A stretch of 15,786 nucleotides of DNA from the NCBI GenBank assembly GCA_002383285.1, contig DFXU01000081.1, forward strand, positions 7,096 to 22,881, read 5' to 3'. The position numbers and the translations under genes are program-made. This DNA is from Caryophanales bacterium UBA4100 (GTDB taxonomy: Bacteria > Bacillota > Bacilli > Paenibacillales > UBA4045). The notes under the pieces are model-generated. The model saw nothing but the letters and a program-made list of their open reading frames with translations. It ran no database searches and was not told where the DNA came from. How positions within the stretch are numbered: position 1 is the first letter of the stretch; each line of letters begins with the position of its first letter. Positions 1 through 7,055 of this stretch are shown here, one piece after another.

Positions 1-320
1 TGATTGAAGATGAATATGGTCGTTTCTGGACCGACAAGCGAGATGTCTGCCGTACCAGCAAGAAGTGCGGCTGCTCCCTTATCAGAGCCTTGTGCGGTAA
101 CCATATCCACCTCAATGCCTTCCTCCTCGAAAAATCCCTTCTCCATGGCAATGTAATGTGGAGCATAGAAGATTGAGCGGATAACCTCAGAAAACCGAAC
201 CTTCTCGGTTGTGATCTCCGATGCAGGTCCATTAGACCCTGAACAAGCTGCTAATAATAATGTCGAAATAATTATGAACAGTAAACCTAGATGCAATCGA
301 CTATGTTTAATTTTCGCCAT
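1..320 (-). CDS. ABC transporter substrate-binding lipoprotein, NMT1/SsuA/ThiY type (partial, N-terminal 106 residues)
   Basis: This is the 5' end of a minus-strand gene that leaves the window at base 1. I translated it by hand. The product starts with a lipoprotein signal: a basic start (MAKIKHSR), a hydrophobic stretch and the lipobox LLAAC, with the lipidated Cys at residue 26. After a short linker it reads VRFSEVIRSIFYAPHYIAME, then KGFFEEEGIEVDM, a variable loop, and DKGAAALLAGTADISLVGPE. This pattern (FYAPHYIAMEKGFFEEEGI, then a G-AD-- segment) is typical of NMT1/THI5-like and SsuA-like periplasmic-fold binding proteins for sulfonates, nitrate or pyrimidine precursors. The ligand cannot be told from this fragment. 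The ribosome binding site, GAAGAGGGAG on the minus strand, lies very close to the ATG. Permease and ATPase genes would be expected beyond the left edge. The neighbouring sulfatase remnant makes a sulfur ester or sulfonate ligand conceivable, but that is inference. Confidence 0.85.
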   Translation of the reverse strand, partial: MAKIKHSRLHLGLLFIIISTLLLAACSGSNGPASEITTEKVRFSEVIRSIFYAPHYIAMEKGFFEEEGIEVDMVTAQGSDKGAAALLAGTADISLVGPETTIFIFN

Positions 321-409
321 CTCCCTCTTCTAATGACTTATCATTAACCCTCTATATGAATATGCATCTGCCTGCCAAAAAGCTTGGGTGTCTGGGGTTT
401 AAGCTTATC

Positions 410-438
410 TTGAAATTACTATATTTCGAAATTATGAG
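410..438 (+). promoter_or_regulatory. possible sigma-A-type promoter for the sulfatase remnant / arabinofuranosidase unit
   Basis: A TTGAAA box at 410-415 is followed after 17 bp by TATGAG at 433-438. The -35 is good and the -10 is weak (4 of 6). It lies about 50 bases before the start codon of the sulfatase remnant. No terminator is visible between this point and the arabinofuranosidase gene, so it could still drive that gene. The call is tentative. Confidence 0.3.
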
Positions 439-490
439 AGGAGAGGTATACTTACAATTAAGAGGGTCATCAGGATAGGAGAGGTGAAGA

Positions 491-598
491 ATGAAGCGAC
501 CGAATATTCTACTTATATACACTGACCAACAACGTTGGGATGCGCTTAGAGCAAATGGGAATTCAGAGATTCATACCCCTAACTCTTCAAGGGAATAG
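491..598 (+). pseudogene. sulfatase, N-terminal remnant (35 codons)
   Basis: A strong ribosome binding site (AGGAGAGGTG, 476-485) precedes an ATG at 491. The reading frame gives MKRPNILLIYTDQQRWDALR, then ANGNSEIHTPN, then SSRE and a stop at 596-598. The opening is a near-perfect match to the start of type I sulfatases (PNIL-I-TDQQRWD, with the first metal-binding Asp, followed by the HTPN block). An intact family member has about 450-550 residues, with the formylglycine motif C-x-P-S-R some 20-30 residues further on. Here that part is gone, so the gene is a truncated relic. It points the same way as the arabinofuranosidase gene. The start and ribosome binding site are intact, so a 35-residue peptide could still be made. 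I rate the sulfatase ancestry as very likely and any function as unlikely. Confidence 0.8.
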
Positions 599-785
599 TG
601 TAGGCAGTCGATGTTCTACCTACTTTATTGGAAAGCGTAGGCATCCCAATCCCACCCTCTTTGAATAAGCAGGATCTCACTATGGTGACCAAGGATTACT
701 TGTATTTTTGCACATGTTGTTATGTAGAAGTTAGATTATGAAAGAATAGATGGACTAAATTTAAATTTCAAAGGAGAATCGGACA
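599..785 (+). other. degenerate stretch, possible further sulfatase debris and 5' leader of the arabinofuranosidase gene
   Basis: No intact gene is present. One plus-strand frame (600-734), different from the frame of the remnant before it, is broken by a single stop at 666-668. After that stop it reads AGSHYGDQGLLVF, faintly like the DHG-x-x-GDHGL block of sulfatases. The fragment before the stop contains RCSTYFIGKR, which could be a mangled CxPSRxxxxTG active-site block. Both resemblances are weak. The last 15 bases carry the ribosome binding site of the next gene (AAGGAG, 771-776). Confidence 0.3.
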
Positions 786-2276
786 ATGGAGACCAAGGTT
801 ATCATTGATAGTCAACGCATTGTGGGTAAGCGAGATCCTAAGATTTATGGACACTTTATCGAACATTTTCATAACCAAGTTTACGGCGGACTGTATGACC
901 CAAGCTCACCATTCGCAGATGAAATTGGATTGCGCAAGGATGTTATGCAAGCGATTGCAAATTTAGATCCGCAGATTGTCAGATGGCCCGGCGGCTGTTA
1001 CGTTTCTGGTTACCATTGGGAGGATGGAGTTGGACCTGTTCGTCAACCAGCCTTCGATAAGGCATGGAGAGTGGAGGACAACAACCATTTCGGTACGGAT
1101 GAATTTATTGCATTGTGTCGTAAAATCGGAGCAGAGCCGTATATCTGTACCAATGCAGGTAGTGGAACCCCTGAGGAAATGAGCAATTGGGTAGAATATT
1201 GTAATTTATCTTATGAGGGTAAGTATGCCAAACGAAGAATTGCTAATGGTCATGTTGAACCATTCAAGGTCAAATATTGGAGCATTGGTAACGAGAACTA
1301 CTTGCCCGGAGAGATTGGTGCCAAGACAGCTGCTGAATGGGGGTTATATGTAAGAGAATCAGCGAAGATGATGAAGCGTGTTGATCCAACCATTGAGGTA
1401 CTTGCTGCAAGTGTTGCAGATCTGGATTGGAATTTGCATCTACTCCGAGAAGCGGGTAAGTATCTGGATTGGATTTCTATTCATGGTTACTGGGACCCTC
1501 TATGGCAACAGAACAACCTCTCTCCATATGAGGCTTGTATGCGTTATACGATGGAGATCGAGTCACAGATATTGAAGGCAAAGTATATTCTCGGTGTATT
1601 CGGGTATCTGGGTAAGATCCGTATTGCCTTTGATGAATGGAATTTGCGAGGATGGCATCACCCGCATGTCGATTCACCTACGGAGGACTATATAACTCCC
1701 CGCAACCTTAATGATGTGAACGCCAGCTACACAATGGCTGATGCAGTGTTCACCGCCTGCTTCCTGAATCAGTGCTTGCGCCATTGTGATGTTGTTGGCA
1801 TGGCTAATTTCGCTCCTACTGTGAATACGCGTGGTGCGATATTCACGCATGAAGGTGGTGTTCTACTCAGATCAACGTACTTTGTGTTCGAAGTGTTCAC
1901 AAAGTATATGGGTGATACAGTTGTTGATTGTTGGATGCCAGATAACGACTATTTCGAAGTGAACGATTCGGTAACTGGTATGAAGACTGTGATACCTGCA
2001 CTGGATATAGTGGCAACGACGTTATCAAGTGATTCCTCACTACGCTTGTCCATTGTCAATCGTCATCCGGATCACGTTGTGACACTTCAGCTACCGACTG
2101 CTGGATATTCGACGGCAAGGCTCCATTGTGTGACAGCCCCATCCAAGGATTCCTATAATGATATTCATCAGCCTAATAATGTCATGACTTCAGTAAGCGA
2201 TATATTCAATTCCGAGGATAATCTAACACTAGAAATCGAGCCGCATTCGGTTAATGTTCTTATCTTAACTGTCTAG
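786..2276 (+). CDS. abfA: intracellular alpha-N-arabinofuranosidase, GH51
   Basis: This enzyme removes terminal alpha-L-arabinofuranosyl residues from arabino-oligosaccharides. The 496-residue product has the usual length of bacterial GH51 enzymes. It opens with the family signature (KIYGHFIEHFHNQVYGGLYD, residues 18-37) and continues with the RWPGGCYVSGYHWEDGVGP block (66-84). The predicted acid/base is Glu170 in KYWSIGNEN and the nucleophile is Glu284 in IAFDEWN, both on the (beta/alpha)8 barrel. The C-terminal ~120 residues form the usual beta-sandwich. There is no signal peptide, so it acts in the cytoplasm on imported oligosaccharides. The ATG at 786 is supported by AAGGAG at 771-776, nine bases upstream. 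The next gene is convergent and its stop is only 2 bases away, leaving no room for a separate terminator. No arabinose transporter or AraR-type regulator is in view. The family assignment is firm; the exact substrate is not. Confidence 0.93.
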   Translation: METKVIIDSQRIVGKRDPKIYGHFIEHFHNQVYGGLYDPSSPFADEIGLRKDVMQAIANLDPQIVRWPGGCYVSGYHWEDGVGPVRQPAFDKAWRVEDNNHFGTDEFIALCRKIGAEPYICTNAGSGTPEEMSNWVEYCNLSYEGKYAKRRIANGHVEPFKVKYWSIGNENYLPGEIGAKTAAEWGLYVRESAKMMKRVDPTIEVLAASVADLDWNLHLLREAGKYLDWISIHGYWDPLWQQNNLSPYEACMRYTMEIESQILKAKYILGVFGYLGKIRIAFDEWNLRGWHHPHVDSPTEDYITPRNLNDVNASYTMADAVFTACFLNQCLRHCDVVGMANFAPTVNTRGAIFTHEGGVLLRSTYFVFEVFTKYMGDTVVDCWMPDNDYFEVNDSVTGMKTVIPALDIVATTLSSDSSLRLSIVNRHPDHVVTLQLPTAGYSTARLHCVTAPSKDSYNDIHQPNNVMTSVSDIFNSEDNLTLEIEPHSVNVLILTV

Positions 2277-2278
2277 AT

Positions 2279-3385
2279 CTAAGGGACGATGACAAAGCTA
2301 GATACAACCTTACGCTCACGACCGTCAGAGGGACTATTTAAGACCTTACCCTTGTAGACGAAGGAGCTAGATCCACCGCCATCGAGCGTATAAGCATCAC
2401 GAACATTAAATTCAAGCAGCTTATCCTGAGCCTCTTCTAAAGTTACACCCGAGCTACCTTTTTGTCTGCCATCAATGACGATGAACAATAAGTCACCATT
2501 AGAGAAATGGCCGATCAATGTACGAGGGTGCTTCGTATTAGCATAGGCTTTAGGGATGGCTAATTTCTTGCCGCCTTTTAATAAGGTAGGGACGAACGTT
2601 GCACCTTGCTTAATATTCATATCCTCAATCTCGCCTCTGGTTGTGACAGCTCCACCGACCAGATTACCCTCACCATTAAATCCAATAAAGCTCAGATCTA
2701 TGCGAGAGAAGGTCTTGATTTCTCCATCAACTACCGTTATTCCCATCGGATAGAGTAAGCCATCCTTTTTGGCAAATCCCCCTCCGTTAATAGCGAGAAT
2801 TGCATCCGTACGCTTGGCTGCAGCACTAGTTGTCTCGCCCTTATGGCCAATGGTATCACCTGAGAGCACCAGCTTTATCGCAGATGGATCATGAAGCTTA
2901 ACTTTCGCCATAAATCCTCGATAGCCGGCTTCCTTGAGTGAGAAAATTTTAACATTAGCGCTCTTCCCGAACGTTTGTCCAATAGGCTTACCAAGAACCT
3001 TCGATAATATGGTATCTAGCATACCTGATGCCTCTTTATTGTGAGAAGCACTCGCTATGACCATCGCATCAATGGCTTTCTGTTGCTCCATATATTGTGC
3101 ACTCTCGAGCTCGGTTTCCATGATCAGCTCACTAAGAACGGAGCGAATGGACGACAGTTGGTCTTGGGAAGAGCTGGTTACCTGAGAAATTCCTTCATAG
3201 GTAAGCTGTGTACCGGATAATTCCGATTGCATACGGTCTAGCCGTTGCTCTATTGGTGCTGTAGCTGTAATTGCTAGCTTATAAGGTTCAGACAAACTAT
3301 TAGCCTCATCATAGAATGTAAAGAAGAAAGCACCTATCATCGTGAAGGATACAATGGATAGAAGTAAGACTTTTCTAATATACAC
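2279..3385 (-). CDS. membrane-anchored phosphodiester glycosidase family protein (NAGPA/DUF2233 domain)
   Basis: The 368-residue product starts with a short basic tail and one membrane segment (about residues 5-24). A coiled, polar stretch follows (about 35-130), then a C-terminal NAGPA domain (about 140-368). Domain landmarks are AINGGGF (198-204), RTLIG (288-292), IDGRQKGSSGVTLEEAQ (304-320) and TLDGGGSSSF (333-342). This family is named after the human enzyme that uncovers mannose-6-phosphate; bacterial members are thought to act on sugar phosphodiesters in cell-surface polymers. The catalytic part should face outside. Translation starts at GTG (3385), with AGGAGG about six bases upstream. 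The start lies inside the end of the preceding coiled-coil gene (11-base overlap), so the two are probably translationally coupled and may work together. The natural substrate is unknown. Confidence 0.85.
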   Translation of the reverse strand: MYIRKVLLLSIVSFTMIGAFFFTFYDEANSLSEPYKLAITATAPIEQRLDRMQSELSGTQLTYEGISQVTSSSQDQLSSIRSVLSELIMETELESAQYMEQQKAIDAMVIASASHNKEASGMLDTILSKVLGKPIGQTFGKSANVKIFSLKEAGYRGFMAKVKLHDPSAIKLVLSGDTIGHKGETTSAAAKRTDAILAINGGGFAKKDGLLYPMGITVVDGEIKTFSRIDLSFIGFNGEGNLVGGAVTTRGEIEDMNIKQGATFVPTLLKGGKKLAIPKAYANTKHPRTLIGHFSNGDLLFIVIDGRQKGSSGVTLEEAQDKLLEFNVRDAYTLDGGGSSSFVYKGKVLNSPSDGRERKVVSSFVIVP

Positions 3386-3848
3386 GAGCGGCCTCCTCCA
3401 GCTTCTTGATTAATTTGCGGAGTTCTCCCAGCTCATTACTAAGTGCAGTAATTCGTTCGCCTAGTGCTTGCTTCGTATCTGCAGATGAACTCAATGAATC
3501 TCCCGCTAATGACATCTCTTCCTTAACTGCGCCTAATTCACTCTCAACAGCAATGAACTGTTGTTGGAGTACGGTTGCTTGCTCCTGATGTGCTGTTAAG
3601 CTATGCTCCAGATCTGCAAGCTTAGCAGTCAGGACCTGTACGTTAGTTTCATTGGTTTGTTGAATCTGATTGAGTTGCTGCCGAATGTTACCCATATAAT
3701 ATTGAGCTAAGCTGTAGGTGGCGAATACTAGCAGCCCCCATAAAAATAGGATGATAGCCCATTTGGCCCATTTGGGGAATGTCTTATAGGCTCGGGGTGC
3801 ATGACTTCTGGCTAGGTTATCTTCGGATTCGTATATATATTCTGTCAT
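3375..3848 (-). CDS. small membrane-anchored coiled-coil protein
   Basis: I recognise no named family. The 157-residue product has a charged N-terminal tail of about 27 residues and one strongly hydrophobic membrane segment (about 28-49, rich in Trp, Leu and Ile). The rest (about 55-155) is a heptad-like, Gln/Glu/Leu-rich helix with no enzyme motif, typical of a coiled coil. By the positive-inside rule (Lys/Arg before the segment) the coiled coil probably lies outside the membrane. It is the first gene of a two-gene unit with the NAGPA-domain protein, whose start it overlaps. That partner also has a single N-terminal membrane segment followed by a polar helical stalk, so a complex is plausible. 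A ribosome binding site, AAGGAAG, lies 12 bases before the ATG, which is rather far. Confidence 0.75.
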   Translation of the reverse strand: MTEYIYESEDNLARSHAPRAYKTFPKWAKWAIILFLWGLLVFATYSLAQYYMGNIRQQLNQIQQTNETNVQVLTAKLADLEHSLTAHQEQATVLQQQFIAVESELGAVKEEMSLAGDSLSSSADTKQALGERITALSNELGELRKLIKKLEEAARVY

Positions 3849-3906
3849 AGTTGGGTTACACTTCCTTTTCTGGTCTGAATAAAGAATATATGAACTCTCT
3901 TATCCT

Positions 3907-3934
3907 ATCATAAACTGACGAGAAATGTAGACAA
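3907..3934 (-). promoter_or_regulatory. predicted sigma-A-type promoter for the coiled-coil / NAGPA operon
   Basis: On the minus strand, TTGTCT (complement of 3929-3934) and TATGAT (complement of 3907-3912) are separated by 16 bp. They lie about 60 bases upstream of the start codon at 3848. It is the best promoter-like pair on this strand in the divergent gap 3849-4022. I saw no equally good pair for the plus-strand LysM gene. Confidence 0.45.
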
Positions 3935-4022
3935 GAGGTTTCAGTTCATCATATTCAAGGGGTATATTAACTGGTTTGGTTGTATATGATGTCTTAAACG
4001 AAATAGATGGGAGTGATATGCA

Positions 4023-4829
4023 GTGGCTATTGTTGAAGGTATTCATTACCTGTACACGATCCGACCAGGCGACACGATTTATGCTGTCTCACAGCGCTTC
4101 GGAAGCCCGTTACAGCTTATTGAGCAAACGAATGCTCTGTTCCCACCATTCACAGATCCTGGTCTGATTCATCCAGGTCAATTGATCGTTGTATCGGAAA
4201 CAGGGATCGGTCAGAGATCGGAAATCTTATATATTGTAAGTCCAGGAGACACCTTATACAGCATAGGACAACGTTTCTCTGCAACGCCGGATATCATGGC
4301 TGGGTTGAATCCTCAGATATCGAATATCAACCTGATCTATGCGGGAGTACCTCTGAACATACCAGCCTTCATATATGAGGTTGAGGTTGGACAATCGTTA
4401 TATGGTTTATCTCGTCAGATGGGGATTCCGCTTAATCAGCTGATTATGGCCAATCAGGGTAGGCCTGGCTTCTCACCGGATGTATTGTTCGCCGGCTATC
4501 GTCTTATTGTTCCATTACCTTTATCTCGCAATATCGTCGTATTCCGACCACTACCAGGAACTCGTGTCGAGCCTGGTCAAGCGATTGAGGGTATTGCAAG
4601 AGCCTTCGAGGCAAGTATTGAATATCAGGTCAGAGATGACAATGGTGTAGTAGTGACGAATGAACGTTATTTGACTACCTCGGCCGGTGCTCCTGTATTC
4701 GGTTCCTTCTCTACATCATTAGTGTTTGACAGAACACCAACTACACTAGGTGGAGAGTTATGGTTATATTCACGTAGTGCAAGAGATGGTCGAATAATAG
4801 ATCTTGTACAGGTACGCGTATATTTTTGA
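4023..4829 (+). CDS. triple-LysM protein with C-terminal Gmad2 domain
   Basis: The 268-residue product has three LysM repeats for binding peptidoglycan-type glycans. They cover about residues 9-58 (YTIRPGDTIY...), 70-114 (YIVSPGDTLYSIGQRF...) and 118-164 (YEVEVGQSLYGLSRQM...). The C-terminal part (about 170-267, starting IVVFRPLPGTRVEPGQAIEG) matches the Gmad2 immunoglobulin-like domain seen in spore-germination and cell-surface proteins of Bacillota. There is no signal peptide or membrane segment, so the product may be made in the mother cell and deposited on the spore, as with other signal-less LysM coat proteins; that location is inference. Translation starts at GTG (4023) with GGGAGTGAT at 4009-4017. 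The next gene, topB, begins 59 bases after the stop in the same direction, and cotranscription is likely. Confidence 0.85.
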   Translation: MAIVEGIHYLYTIRPGDTIYAVSQRFGSPLQLIEQTNALFPPFTDPGLIHPGQLIVVSETGIGQRSEILYIVSPGDTLYSIGQRFSATPDIMAGLNPQISNINLIYAGVPLNIPAFIYEVEVGQSLYGLSRQMGIPLNQLIMANQGRPGFSPDVLFAGYRLIVPLPLSRNIVVFRPLPGTRVEPGQAIEGIARAFEASIEYQVRDDNGVVVTNERYLTTSAGAPVFGSFSTSLVFDRTPTTLGGELWLYSRSARDGRIIDLVQVRVYF

Positions 4830-4888
4830 CAACAATTGTGCCTTCACCCATAATTAACAGTGAACTACTTGAGGTGGAGGGCGTAATT

Positions 4889-7039
4889 ATGAAATCAATC
4901 GTATTGGCTGAGAAGCCAAGCGTTGCTAGAGAAATTGCCAGAGTATTAGGCTGTACCCAGAAGAGCAAAGGTTATATCGAAGGTCCTCAATATATCGTAA
5001 CGTGGGCATTAGGTCATTTGGTAGAGTTAGCAGAGCCTGAGGATTATGATCCCAAATATAAAACTTGGAATTTAGAGGATCTGCCATTGCTCCCTGCCAA
5101 GATGAATTTGAAGGTGATGAGAGAGACCTCGCAGCAATTTAAAGCCATAAATCAATTATGCAAACGGCGGGACTGTAATGAATTAATCATAGCTACTGAT
5201 GCCGGACGGGAAGGTGAGCTTGTTGCTCGTTGGATTATAGAGTTAGTGCATTGGCGTAAACCGTTAAAGCGATTGTGGATTTCCTCCCAGACGGATAGAG
5301 CGATTAAGGAGGGCTTTGCACGTCTGAGGCCGGGTGCGGAGTACGAGAACTTATACGCCTCTGCTGTCTGCCGCGCAGAGGCAGATTGGCTTGTTGGATT
5401 GAATGTGACAAGAGCGTTAACGTGTAAATATAATGCACAGCTCGCTGCTGGGCGGGTTCAAACGCCAACTCTGGCAACGCTTATGAACCGAGAGAAGGAA
5501 ATTCAACTGTTCCAATCCCAGCCATATTGGACAGTCTGGGCCGATTATGGCTCATTCCAAGCAATGTGGCGTGAGAAGGATGGACATGATGGGCGGTTAT
5601 GGGATCAAGCACAAGCAGAGTCAATTGTCGCCAAGCTAGAAGGGAAGTCTGCCCGAGTTGAGCGGCTGAAAACTATTGAGAAGCAGGAACTGCAGCCTCT
5701 AGCGTATGATTTAACAGAGCTGCAGAGAGATGCGAATCGGAAGCTGGGCTTCTCCGCTAAGCAAACCTCGAATGTGCTTCAGAGGTTATACGAACAGCAT
5801 AAGCTAGTTACTTACCCACGGACGGATTCACGGTATCTTACTTCCGATCTTGTACCGACCCTAAAGGGTAGATTAGATAGCATTGCTGTGGGACCTTATA
5901 CAGCATTAGCCGGACCATTATTACGGAAGCCGCTCCAGATTACGAAGAGGATAGCGGATGATAGTAAAGTAAGTGATCACCATGCCATCATCCCAACGGA
6001 GCAGTACATAAATCTAGCGGCCCTTAGCTCGGATGAACGTAGGCTGCATGATCTCATTGTGAGACGATTCATTGCATTATTCTACCCCGTATCCCGTTAT
6101 GATGAGACAAGCTTGGTGCTAACTGTGAACGGACAATTCTTCTACACCAAGGGTAAGATACTTAAAGATATCGGGTGGAAAGAAGTGTACGGAAGAATAG
6201 CTGTAGATGAGGATGACGTAGAGGTGGGCGAGGATGATGAACAGGACCGAACACCTGAGCAAATTCTACCTGAGCTCGCTATAGGTCAAGTCTTTCCAGT
6301 TAAGAGCTGTCGCCTTCGAGCTCTTCAAACTCAACCACCGGCTCGCTTCACCGAAGCATCGCTATTGACCCAGATGGAGAAGTATAATTTAGGAACCCCA
6401 GCGACACGCGCGGACATTATCGAGAAGCTGCTTCATACCGATACGATTGAACGGGTTCAGAATCGAATGATTCCAACGGCTAAGGGCAAACAATTGATTG
6501 AGATTGTCGCCTCTGAGCTTCGTAGCCCGGAGCTCACAGCAGAGTGGGAGCATGAGCTTGAACGAATAGCGAAAGGGAAGGGCAACAGAGCGAAATTCAT
6601 GGCTGGAATTCGAGAGCAGACAATCAAGCTGGTTAGTGAAGTGAAGACTGAGACAAGGACTTATACACCACACAATGTGACACAATCCAAATGTCCTGAA
6701 TGTGAGAAGCCATTGCTAGAGGTCAAGAGCAAGCGTGGAAAAACACTTGTATGCTCCGATCGAGAATGTGGTTATCGTCGAGCTGCACAACCGATGCTGT
6801 CCAACAAGAGATGTCCGCAATGCCGTAAGAAGATGGAAATTCACACGGGAAAGGCCGGGAAGTATGCACAATGCCGACCTTGTAATTTTATAGAGAAGCT
6901 GGATGATGAACACAAGGGTGGTCGTGCAGGGCGTAAGCAGCAGGGTCAGCTTGCCCGTCAATTTAGTGATAACACGACGATCGGATCAAGTCTCGGAGAT
7001 GCTCTAAAGGAAGCTTTGTTGAAGCAGAAAGAAGACTGA
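4889..7039 (+). CDS. topB: DNA topoisomerase III (type IA)
   Basis: This type IA topoisomerase cuts one DNA strand, passes the other and reseals, helping to separate intertwined DNA. The 716-residue product starts with the Toprim domain (SIVLAEKPSVAREIARVLG, with the catalytic Glu9, and ATDAGREGELVAR from about residue 102). The active-site tyrosine is Tyr309 in LVTYPRTDSRYL. An acidic insertion lies at about 440-453. The C-terminus carries two four-cysteine zinc ribbons: Cys602, 605, 622, 627 and Cys642, 645, 662, 665. The frame is open from a TTG at 4826, but ATG 4889 is preferred because GGTGGAGGG lies just upstream and MKSIVLAEKPS is the normal family N-terminus. The length fits bacterial TopB. 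It lies between the LysM/Gmad2 gene and the protease gene in one direction, with short gaps. Confidence 0.95.
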   Translation: MKSIVLAEKPSVAREIARVLGCTQKSKGYIEGPQYIVTWALGHLVELAEPEDYDPKYKTWNLEDLPLLPAKMNLKVMRETSQQFKAINQLCKRRDCNELIIATDAGREGELVARWIIELVHWRKPLKRLWISSQTDRAIKEGFARLRPGAEYENLYASAVCRAEADWLVGLNVTRALTCKYNAQLAAGRVQTPTLATLMNREKEIQLFQSQPYWTVWADYGSFQAMWREKDGHDGRLWDQAQAESIVAKLEGKSARVERLKTIEKQELQPLAYDLTELQRDANRKLGFSAKQTSNVLQRLYEQHKLVTYPRTDSRYLTSDLVPTLKGRLDSIAVGPYTALAGPLLRKPLQITKRIADDSKVSDHHAIIPTEQYINLAALSSDERRLHDLIVRRFIALFYPVSRYDETSLVLTVNGQFFYTKGKILKDIGWKEVYGRIAVDEDDVEVGEDDEQDRTPEQILPELAIGQVFPVKSCRLRALQTQPPARFTEASLLTQMEKYNLGTPATRADIIEKLLHTDTIERVQNRMIPTAKGKQLIEIVASELRSPELTAEWEHELERIAKGKGNRAKFMAGIREQTIKLVSEVKTETRTYTPHNVTQSKCPECEKPLLEVKSKRGKTLVCSDRECGYRRAAQPMLSNKRCPQCRKKMEIHTGKAGKYAQCRPCNFIEKLDDEHKGGRAGRKQQGQLARQFSDNTTIGSSLGDALKEALLKQKED

Positions 7040-7055
7040 ATGTAACGAGCAGCAT

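Noticed and set aside
380..406. Pair of AAGCTT hexamers, considered as terminator or part of a TPP-type riboswitch for the NMT1-like protein
   Set aside because: The hexamers are self-palindromic with a long loop and no extended pairing, and none of the THI-box conserved segments is present.
4826..4888. TTG start giving topB 21 extra residues
   Set aside because: The ATG at 4889 has a strong ribosome binding site and yields the normal family N-terminus; the extension has no family-like sequence.
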